The notes under the pieces were generated by a model, which worked only from the letters and a program-made list of their open reading frames with translations, did no database searches and was not told where the DNA came from. A program made the position numbers and the translations under genes. DNA of 64,000 nt from Hydractinia symbiolongicarpus (Eukaryota > Cnidaria > Hydrozoa > Anthoathecata > Hydractiniidae): positions 20,891,650 to 20,955,649 of the forward strand of contig NC_079887.1 in NCBI RefSeq assembly GCF_029227915.1, read 5' to 3'. Shown here piece by piece: positions 14,901 to 26,900 of the stretch (the stretch's first letter is position 1; each line of letters starts with the position of its first letter).

Positions 14901-17900
14901 CATCTCCTCGTAACAACAGAACAATCAAAGCATGATACCAACATCTTAAAAAAAAGGGAAACGTTGATCATGTAAACATTTGTGGAAATTATTTAGTTAA
15001 TGTAAATAATGGAAATGTACTAATTTAAAAACCAATTATTTTAGAAAACTCAGAAAATAAATGTTATTTTGATTTATTTTATCTGGTGTTTCATCTTTCA
15101 ATTTCATGTCTGTAATTTCAGTTTCTTGTTCTTGTCTATACATTTTTTGTTGGTGTATATGCAAGTAATTGGATTGCCATTTAACATGAGAACTTGGAAT
15201 TTATAAGATAACTCAAATTTTCACTCAGTTACAACATGAGAAATTTGCACTCAGTAAAAACATGGAAAATTTGATTCCAAAATAATGTTACCTAAGTCCT
15301 TTTATTTCTACCACATGAAAAAAATGATGATGAACAATGACATGAAGAAATCTGCATAACTGTTGCAAATCTAAAAATGTTAATGTGAACAAAATACATC
15401 CACATGTAAAAAGAGCATTACTTATGTCATCAAAAAAACATTTTAAACATTCTGATGTACTTACAATCCTTTGGTGCTATAGCGAGACATTTCTCTGGCA
15501 CCAGATATCCCTTTTGAGGAGCCAGAACAGTTTGCCAAAATGCTCCCAATTTACTGCCTAAAAAAGGTGTCGAAAGAATTTTAATGTAATCAAAACATGT
15601 ATAACTTACATAAGAACATACACACCAAACGGCTATGACTCAAAAACGCAATGCAGTTCTTCTTGATCATTGTTTGCATTTGATAGATGTTTATTGTACC
15701 TTTTATGTCATCAGAAATAGCCATTTGTGCAATGACAGTAGCAGCTGTCACAGCTTCATAAATAGCAGTGACAAGATGGCCTTGACTCTTTGCCTTCTCC
15801 ACAACCTGAAGCAGAAATATGAAATACAGCAAAAACAGAAAGGTTAATATGATTATAAACACACTATACAGTTTAAATTTACTGCCAAATACTGACTTAT
15901 GCATTATTAGTTCTTTTAAAAGACTTTTATATACCTGTAAGAGTGTGTCCAGTAGGTCAAGACCCTGTAAAACAGTGTTTCCTAAAAAAACATAAACAAT
16001 CAAAAAACACAACACAACCCACTAACGTTTCTTCATCAGTTGAAATTGTTATACCTTTAATAGCCTCAGCAACAACTTTAAAATACCCAGCTTTTACAGT
16101 AGAAGAAGCACTTTTCAATGATATTCCTTTCTGAATAAAAACAAAATTGTGAACACCAGTGTGCTTTAGAAAAAAGCCTTTCTTAGGCAGCAAAGTTAAG
16201 TTGTTGTTTTACGGGCAGTAAAGAAAATTTGATTGGGTTGGTTGAGTGGCAAAATAAAAATAATTATAAAGAAGACTTAGGGTTGGCACACAGAATTTTT
16301 CCTGCGCATGCATTCTTAACACTATTCGGATTCCACCCCCCCCCCCCCCTGATGGTTTTTTTTATTACTCTTTAATGCTATGTTTTATGCTTACGATACT
16401 TACTGAGTTTTAATATTTATATATTAGACACCTGCATGCAAAAGTTTTAGGTCCCATACCTTTCAGAGGCTTTGATATTAGCTATCACTTGAAACTACCC
16501 CTAAAAATCTCTATGAAACCCTTATAATAGAGAAAATATAATAACTCTTGTTAGAGTTATGTTTAGAACTTGAAACTTACAACACAACTTTGTTTCATCA
16601 AGAAGAATCATTTTGCATTATTTGGTTACGTGATTAATTCGATTTCCTGATTTTTACGGATTTTACTCGAAAATCGGAAAAAACGGATTTTCGGGCAATA
16701 TTTGGCAATTTTTTATATGATCTATGTAAAAACCAGAAGATATGTTAAATAACATTTACTTAGCTTTCAGAAACTTCAAACAGAATGTAAAAATTCACTC
16801 TAGAACTAAAGGAATTGAATTTTAAGCAGATAATGGCATTTTGAACAAATTTTAAGCTTTTGATGACTTCACTGAAAATGTGCTGACACAAGCAAAAATT
16901 TATTGCTTCCATATTGTTCCTTTTGCGACGTACGATTCAATGTGATGTATGCTGATTCAATTTGGCAAGCCTATGAAAAGTTATTGAGGGAAGGACCGAT
17001 TCCGTGTGTTAACAACACTAAAAATGGGTTATGGAAATCATTATTTTTGTCTAGGATTTTTAATTTGAAAGAAAGACCATACAAAGAGTAATACTCACAA
17101 AAACACACAAAACCTACATATAGCCATACTTTTTCTGTATAAAGTTGTATAAATTACCTTTATTGTATCACAAAATGTTGATGGAAGATTAGATACAAAG
17201 TATGCACTCCATAGGCTTAACGCTGTCAGTCCTTGTAGCAAGACACCTTCATTGCCTAGAAAACACATGATCATTAAAAGTATATAAACATATTACAAAA
17301 TCTCACATATTTGGGGAAAACATTACTAGCTAAATACATAATCCATTAGGCAACTCTTTAATTTCTTCCTCAAAGAATGAACTTGCAATCATAAATGGTT
17401 TAGAAAATATAGTTTTTATGTGAAGTTATCTACCATCTGGAAAATAATTGGTATATAGTATGTCTTGAAGGTTTGCAGCACTTTGATATACATTTTATCT
17501 AATTTAACATTGTATAAATAGTATTTTTTGGGCAATGGTTATAAATTTAAAAACATATTTCCACAAAGATTCCAAAAGTTTTGTTCATGGTCATGGTCAG
17601 CGGATTTTAGCTTCGTCCCTTAATGTCTTCTGGTTACTCACCTTCTTGAATTAAAAATGAAGTTAATCCATCGTAAGCCACGGAAGCAAGTTTTTCTTTA
17701 TGTGCACCGCTGACTGTTGTTTTTGCAACACCAGCAATCGCTATCAGAAGAAATAAATCTCATACAAATATTTACGAAAAATAGAGTTATTAAGAGCAGT
17801 AAAATTTACAGGCAAAACTGTTATGGTTTTATATTCTGCAATTTTTTTACCTGATAAAACCGTCACACGCTGCTCAGCCATAGCTAGTTTACCCTCTGAA

Positions 17901-20900
17901 CCTAACAAAAGTAAAAAAAGTCAAGATAGATATTGAAGCTGCATACAAACATTTTGAAATTTAATAAAAATATGGAACTATAAAGTCTGCAAAGTGAGAA
18001 AGAGTTAAGAAGCAAAGTTCATACAGAAGGTTTTAAAATGTATAAAATGATTTAAATTTAACCTGTTAGAATTTTGAAAAGATGTTTTAACAGCATCTCA
18101 ATTGCACTTTCATCACTGCACTGCACTGCAAGATTTTCAACAACCATAATAGCATCAGGATGTAAAGTAACATTTTGCGATACCAAAAGACCTGAAAAAT
18201 AAGTAGAAAACACAGTCAAAAAGGTCGCAACAGTAGTAGTTACAGGCACTTGAAGCTTTTTGGTGCGAGCAGCCATAGGCATATATACTTTTAGAAGAGA
18301 TGTTTTTCTTTGTGTGTTTGGCTTTAGTCATTTGGACCATGGAGGTGTATCTTTTATACCTTTTATATGTATGAATATATGAATATTAAGGCAAATGTAT
18401 TACCTGTGCAAAAGGTTGTGCCGTTTGTGTGTTTATTTAGGCAAGTTCAAAATCGTAATGTGAAAAAATTTTTATTACTGAACAAATAATTTTTCAAGTG
18501 TTTGCTGATGAAGATTCTCAATTTTAAGAATCCGAATCGGAATCAGAGTCAGATATTGCAGAAGAAAATATTACACAAGAAAAAAATTGATGATAATACT
18601 TCTGCAAAAAGAGAAGAACAACAGCCATCTGTTAGAGGAAGTGAAAGCACCAAACGTGGTTTCAGAACTAGAGGAGGTAACAGAAATACACAGGACCAGA
18701 CAAGACTAGCAGTTCAGGCATTGAGAGTAGTGTACCAGAGCTACATACTACCAAGGTATTTAAGAGCAGGGAACTGGAAAGACGTAACAAATGCTGAAAC
18801 ATAAAAAGGTCATCTGCTCACTGGGATTGAGAGAAGAGAGATCGTTCAACATTAGAGTACTGATCCTCTACTGAAGTCACCAATTCTGAATGAGGTCATG
18901 TCAAGAAATCGATCACAAATCATTTTTGAATTTCTTCACTTTACTGATAATTCAAATTATGATGCAAACTATCCCAACTGAGACATACTCCTTAAGGTTT
19001 AACCAGTTGTTGAGTATGTTCAAATCTGTCTACACATCAAAAAAATGTTTCTATTAATAAAGAACTTTTATTATGGAAGAGGTATTTAAGTTTCAAATAA
19101 TACATTTCTAATAAATGCCCCAAAGTTCAAATTAAAATGTTTCGCTTCTGCGAAGTAGGAGGCTACTTGTGGAATTCACCTGTCTACCTCAGAAAAGAAA
19201 GTGATGTTCAAGATTGAACAAGATTGAATATACAAGAGAGGATAAAGAAATTAGAAAATTATCTTTTATCAATGAGTATAATCGTAACATGGTGGTGGTG
19301 TTGATTGCAATAAAGTGTTGATTGGGAACTACATGATAAAACTGCTGTTCCAGAAAAAACCTTTCCACAATTGAAAAACATTTCCTGCAACTTATTCTAC
19401 CAACTGAAACGAAAAGTAACACCAACAAGGGTTGCAAGATCTGCACCAAAAAAGGATCAGAAAGGAAAGTGGCTATTATAAATTGTATCAGCAATCCTGG
19501 ACTCTGTCCAGCACCATGTTGTGAAGAATTTCAAAATGAAGTTTAAACGATAACTTGCTAGAGAAAAACGAGTTTTTTATGTATATTTTACCCTTCATGT
19601 TTTGACCATTTTTTCTTTATTTTGCACTTTTTTTAACCTTTGCTACTAAGGTAAAAAAATCGCAGGTTGCGCGAGGTAATAACATTTGACATAAATACAT
19701 ATGCCAATGGCATCGAATTACACTGGTTGTGTAAAAAACATTTGTTGTATATATACATCTGTGGCTGTTCTTGTGAAATTGCCTTAGCATTTAAAAGGTT
19801 CAGCATGAAAAGTAAAGTTTGAATATCATAATTTTGTCAATTCACCAGACATACTTGATGATGAGCTTATTTAGCACATTAGTGAATAATGACCATGAAC
19901 AAAACTTTTGGAATCTTTGTCTCAACAAAAAACACGTTTTCAACACAATATAAAATATTTATATATGTCCACGTACTGCATATACATTTGGACAAATCTT
20001 CCATGTACTTTGATAGATCAATAGACAAACCAATCAGTAGATAACCAACAGCTAAAACAATAAAATTAATATAAATCACAATGTAGATTGAAATATACAT
20101 GTCAAAAAGGGAAATCAGGACTTTTGACTGTGTAGTTGGTTTTACCTTGTGCTATGTTTTTAACACTGGTGTTTTAAATGTTTAAATTTAACAATATCTA
20201 CCATTGAAAAATTATTTCTTTTTACTAAAGTGTGAGGTTTTCAGAAACACTAAGCAAGTGAATATAATTTAATTTGGCAAAAAGGGCAATGACAGTTATA
20301 TACAATTACTTTTCTGTAGTTTTATAACAAAACTCCCCTTAAAAAACTCCCCCAAAAGTCCCCTTAAAAAAAATCTGTTTTTAATCTCAATTTTGAAGAT
20401 TTGCTGTTAATATCATGATCCTTTAACATGATATGAAAATTAGCCCATCTTCTACAAAATTAGCGAATCTTCTACAAAATTAGCCCATCTTTTACAAAAT
20501 TAGCCCATCTTCTACAAAATTAGTCCTACCTTCTAAAATAACTTCTGGATTTCTCAACAAGGCCTTTTGAATTATTGGTACCAATTCAACAAAATCTTCA
20601 TGGCTTACATACTTAAGGAATGGTCTTATATTTTCCTAAAATGTATGGAAATTAACTAAACATATACACCTGGTAGCAAAGTATATACAAAAAAAAACAC
20701 AGCTTCAAAGGTACTAGTTTTCATTACTCTTTTCAGGTTGTATACGCAAGGTAAATATGGCATCATTAAATATAAAACCTACTCCTTCTTCTTTTTTTTA
20801 TTTCTTAGAACAAACTATTACATAAAGACGAACACAAAATGTATTGATGTGATATACTTACCAGTATATATGTCGGAGTTCTAATTTTCACCTGAATGCA

Positions 20901-23900
20901 ATTTCGAACAAACAAGTCAATTAGTCTTTTCTAAAAAAGAAATAAAACATCTTTTAGTTCAATGATCAATCATAATACTTATTTTTATCCACCTTCCCTC
21001 TTTATTTCTGTTCTATTACTGCAATTAGTATAAATTTTATTTCATATGTATATTTTTGCTTTGCATCTGAAAATTTTACATGTTTTGCAATTTGGGTTTT
21101 TCTACCATAATCTTACACTGATAAGATTGTTGAACTATGCATCCAATATGAAACCAATTTAGTGTTTTTTTGTTATGTTGTATTATTTAAGTGTTACGCC
21201 ATAGTCTTTAATTCCTACGCTGTCAATATTTTTCCAGCAGTATAGAAAATATTTAATAAAATAAGTTAGAAAATAAGTTATTTATGATGGTTTTGTAACA
21301 AAATACGATGCTGTTTCAGCTTCGTAAGAAAGCTTTTTATTGCTTTTTTGTAAAATAGAGTAATTTTTAAGATATAAAAAAGTTTTTGATTGTAACTTAA
21401 TTGTAAAATGCAGTGGCGTAAAAAATTTAGCACATGAGAAAGACTTTTTATCGTTTTTTTAATAAAACATAGAGAACATAAAAACTTCATCAGAAAGTTT
21501 TTGAATTTAATTTAAAATAATGCTGATATAATGAAAACTTTGTAAGAGAGTGTTTCAATTGCTTCTGAAAAAAACATAGAGATGTTTAAGATTTAAAGGG
21601 GAACTCCAGTAAAAATCACTTTTTCTTTTTTGTTATATACGTACTCAGAAAAGCATAAGAAATCAAAAAAAAACTTACTTTTCTTTTTTTTCTTATTTAA
21701 AATTGTTGTATAAGCCTTTGCATATTCAATTTTTTTCTCATAAAAAAACAGACAGGTGCGATTTCATTTAGGACTGAACCCAATTATAAATAATGACATC
21801 ACATCGTGCAGAAAGTTTAGGCGAGCGCAGAGAACGTTCATGTTAAGACCTATAGCTTACATTAAATCGCTTTTTGTATGTAATTTACATTTAAATCTTT
21901 AAAAAATGGTTAGTTGCTCTGCGTTTCGATGTACCAATCAAGTAGAGAAGTGTAAAGAAGTAAGTTTTCACAGAATCCCATCTGTGAAAAACAAAGAACT
22001 CAAAAATGGCTAAACAAAATACGTAGTGCAGGTGTGACCAAGCGATCAAAGTTTTTATATTTGGTTAGCGCACTTCACAGATAGTTCTTTTAAAAGAGAT
22101 CTCTAGGAAATAAACTTCCATATTAAAATATTGCCACTTTTTAACAATGCCATTTCAGCTAGTAAACGCGATCAAAGTTTCTCATTTCTTCTTATTTCAT
22201 TATTTGTACTAATATCCACAGAACACAACCAAATAACATTTTGTACACTTTTATATTAAATAAAAGAACATTATACCAATTTCCAATAACAACACAGACA
22301 AAAAAGTTTTATAGTTACACATGTATCTTTCGTAGCGCTCAAGTTTCTATTCTTTGTTTTTCAAAAAAGAAGCTTTTTTGATGGAAGGACATGCCGAATA
22401 TTTTCAGGGGGTCCAATTTTCTTCAATCTTTGTAACTGTTTAAGGCTGCATGTAATGCTGATAATGCAGTTTCTAAAACATCTTTGTCAAAACAACTACT
22501 TATAAGTCAGTAGCATCTGCAATGCATTTATGACCTACCATAATCATAAGAATGATTTTTATTTATACAATATTAATACCCCTGTTTTATCACGACCCGA
22601 ACATTATTCGATCTTTCGATCACGCATTTGAATGGTCCTCCATCACTGTGAAAATTTCAACGTTACATAAAATTTGTTTGCATTTGTGCGCAAAAAAGCG
22701 CGTGCAGAGGAAAAATATTGCTGAATTGTGAAATAAAAATAAATTGGCTTGTAAAGTAAGAAAGTTTTTTTACTGAAGCAAATGATAAAGTTTTTTGACG
22801 AAAAGAATGTTAAAAAAAGCGATTAAATATATTTTTTTTATATATTTCTTTAAAAAGAAAATATTTCGCTAAGAGCATTACTTTGAGTCACTAAAAGACA
22901 CCTCATCCCTTTGCATCATTATTAATTTCTCCCTTGTGAGACACAAGAGGTTCGAAGTCCTGTGGCTGTAGCTTTGTAAAGTCTTTTTCACGAAGAGAAT
23001 TATCCGAATCTATGTTTTCTAAGTAATAATCTTCGTCATTATTACAAGACGTCTTATCAACGAACAATGTAAACAGCAAGTAAACAAACTTTTAGAAGGT
23101 GTGCTACTTAGCTTACGGACTTTCTGCACGACGTGACATATGCTTATTTATTTGGACAAAATCCTCTTGGCCTTGCAAATTTATTCAAAATTGAAGATGA
23201 TCACAGACCCGATAAAGGTATAAATAAAGATTTTTAACGATTGTAAAAGGTTTATTCTGACATATTTATGCATTGTCTTATTAAAATAACATTTTTTTCA
23301 AATATTTTTTTTTTCACTGGAGTGCCCCTTTAAAAAGAAAGCCTATTGAAATTTTTTTTGGTATGCTGTATGAATTTTTTATAAGCCATATAAAAAAATT
23401 GTAATGGCATATTGAGGACTGTTAATTATGGCAAAAAACTTCAAGTTTTAATCATGTGCCTTAATATGTGTTGCATTATGCCATGTGTAAATCTTGTGTT
23501 CCAAAACAACTGACACATATGTCTTGTATTCCTCTCAGAAGTGGTTACTTTTTTGTTGGTTTAAGATCAAGTTGTGGAATAAGATAAAGTAATTCCAAAA
23601 ACTAAGAGAAATGATTAACATGTGCGAAATGCTAGTGATGACCATGATGATGCATTAATAATGCATCATAACAATCAAATAAGCATACAACTAGAAGTTA
23701 AAAAATTATTCAGGTGTTCAATAGTTATTAAAGGTAGAAAGAAAAAAGTGTAGCACTTGTCCTAATTTACATAGATTTAAAAACAAGTTGGCATAAAAAA
23801 TTTATCACTAAATAGAAAAGCTTTGTTCTATCAACACCAGGGAAAAAATGACTACCTTTGTAGGTGCATCAACTATCGAGGTTGACTTTAAAATTGTTAA

Positions 23901-26900
23901 TTGCTGAAAAATGAATCCAATTGTACCAAGAGATTCAATCTATAACAAAATGTTAGTTTCAAAGTTTGACTGATACTGAATTTTGCATACTTAAAATCAG
24001 TCTTGTCATTCTAGCATGTGTGATCAAACTTACACGGCTCTACACGTGCCTTAAACAAAATTTTTTAATTGCACGCGAAAAACCATAATCACACGTGCAA
24101 AAGTTTATTACTTGGAAAGACTAAAAAAGTAAAAATCGCACATTTGGAAACCATAACAGAAATTTTGGGCGTGTACTGAAAATAATAAATCATGCAAACA
24201 AAGTGATGTTTTATTTAAGCTTTAGCTTTGTACTATCTTTTTTTTCTTTTCAGGTCTTAAATACCCACAGCATTCCCACAAAATCTCCCGTTTTTTTGAT
24301 TTTGTGAATCAATTTATGATGTTCAATTGAAACCCTGTAATGTGGTAATTGGAACCCTACAATGTGGATTAGATTTTAGAAAAACCATAATCAATATTCT
24401 GAATCCTGATAGTTGAGGTACATTACAAGGGTTATCTTTCACTATAACACATGTACCTGTTGGTTATCATTGTTTAGAATAACATCTAAAAACTTTATGT
24501 AAAGTTCAGCTGTCTAAAGAGAACAGAGAAGACATGATTATATATAATTTTTAGTATAGTAGGGTTGAATTGCATTTTGTACATAAAAAATTTACGAGAA
24601 TTCTTTACCTTGTGTTTGTAAAGCCCTAATCGAGATAGGAGGGTGCAAATCATCCGTTGTACTCGAACAGCACGCACAGACTTTACACTGCATGCAACAC
24701 TATAACACAACACCTCTACTTCTACGATTTTCTGAAACAGCAAATCTTCTTGCAAGTCTTTTTCAACATACAATGTAATTAATTTGTCACACCATCGTAA
24801 CAATCCCAGTGAGGTCAAAACGTAACACATGCTAGAACGTAAAATACACCTTTAAATCAATAGGGCTTTTTGTGTGTAATAAACTTTTATACGAATGTTA
24901 CTCTCAAACCTTTAGTAACATGCAGAAAAGATATCATTTTTTAAAGTGTTTTTGATGTCATCAGAAAATTACTAGTTTTAAAAACTGGCTTCATATACGT
25001 TGTATTAATAAACCACTGTTAGATGTACTTGAAAACTAATAATTATATGTTTGTGGCATACTTCATACTCAGCAATTAGCAGATTGAATTATAGAAGGGG
25101 CGTTTACATACATTGTTAAACATAAAGTTATTAACACATTTACATTATGCAATTAGTCAACATCCAGATCAAGAATACTACTGACCTTGGCTGGTATTTA
25201 GCTAGCTCCATGGCAGTAACATGAATTTCTCCAAGTAAATACTTTGCTGCTGATAAACCTAGTAAAATGAGAAAGAAACATTAGTAAATGCAAGCAAAAA
25301 AAAAAAACAGTGATATTCAAAATATCCCAAGAATACCTTGACTTTTCAAGAGTTCATCAATAAATTCAGAAACAACTCTTCTAGATAATGCATCCCTTAA
25401 GAAAAAATATAAACTATATAAATTTTACTCAAGTTTACCTTTCGTGAAAAAACATGTTGATTTCATAGACAACTTTTCAAGCTTTCTTTATGAAACAAAT
25501 TAGTTTTTTTGTTTGTTATTTCAAATTATCTATTAAGGGTAGCCCCTTCAATTATTATTTGTTCTGCTGTTAACAAAGGGGTCCAAGTGCATTTAAAATT
25601 CCCATTTGAGAACACCAATTGCTCAACAATACAGCTGCCTAAGATATCAACCCTATTAATGTGCTAAAAGGCAAGTAGAAAGAATAAATTTACACTTTTA
25701 TAGTCTCTGAGATGATTAGGCTTGGGTTTGCAGAAAGTAAGCATTAACTGAAAGCTCACTTCTGTAAAATGCATGTAAAGAACCAGTTGATTTTTTAAAG
25801 GTTTCAGTAAAATTATTATAGTAACAACTTATATCATGAAAAACAAACAAAATAAACAAACAAACAAGCAAATTTAATACCTGTATCGCGTGAGAGTTAA
25901 TAAAACAATTTTTGCTATTCCTTTTAAATGGCCATCTTGTAACTCTGTAAAAGAAGTAAAAAAAATTGAATTCCAAACTTACATTACTAATTTAAAATCA
26001 AAACATGACCATAAACAATTACATTCCATTGTAATTATACGTTGGCAGAAAAAACTGAAATCAACTCCTGCCTGGGTAGCTACAGGCCACCTTACAACAG
26101 TTAAAATAATTCAAATTCCAAAGGCTTTTAAAAACCTTGAAACTCAATTATCTCCTTTACTACTTGGTAATGTGTGATCCTACACATTATCTTGATCATT
26201 GATACAGACTGTATAGCATAAAATCAAATGTGTATACATGTGTAGGCACCTCAAAAGTTTTTTTCTTTCTGGGCTTCATTGTTGAAACCAAAAAAATATT
26301 TGAAATTATACAAGCACTGTGACCTCCAACTTAAGTGTACATGCTTTCCTACGCATTCTTTTTTCAGTAGAAAAGTTGGACACATTTGTTCTCAGTTTTG
26401 AAAAGAAAAAATATGGTGATCTTTCACACAGGTATATATTATTTTTATTTTTTCTGGGAGATAAAAAAAACAGCAGTCGCAATTTGCATTGGGCAGGTGG
26501 TTGTCTGAAATAATAGCAAATAAACATAAAACACATTGAGGTCACAAATGTGGTCGTCTAAGACAGGTGGCTATCTTATTAGGGGAAGTTTGACTGCAAC
26601 TGCATCATTTTGTAAAGAACGAAGTTGTTCTTTACGTGTATTACAATATTTTGCATTATATATACTGGTTTTGTAGGTGCTTAATCCAAGATTTTAAATT
26701 TAAAACTTAGTGTATTAGATTTATTTTAGTTCATTCATTTTTGAACTAGCTATAAAAGTAACATAAATTGCTTTAATTTTAAATAAAGAAAATTAAAAAT
26801 AGTTATCATGAAATGGGGAAACTAAAATGTCCAATCTTCAACTGTATACATACAATCCTAACCATAATATTAATAACCATTGAAAATGCAACAACAAAAC

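Noticed and set aside
19189-19494. 101-codon minus-strand ORF.
   Set aside because: It is the antisense shadow of the piggyBac relic.
21906-22083. THAP domain as an independent host gene.
   Set aside because: It is bounded by transposon terminal repeats and broken by a frameshift, so it is treated as transposon coding sequence.
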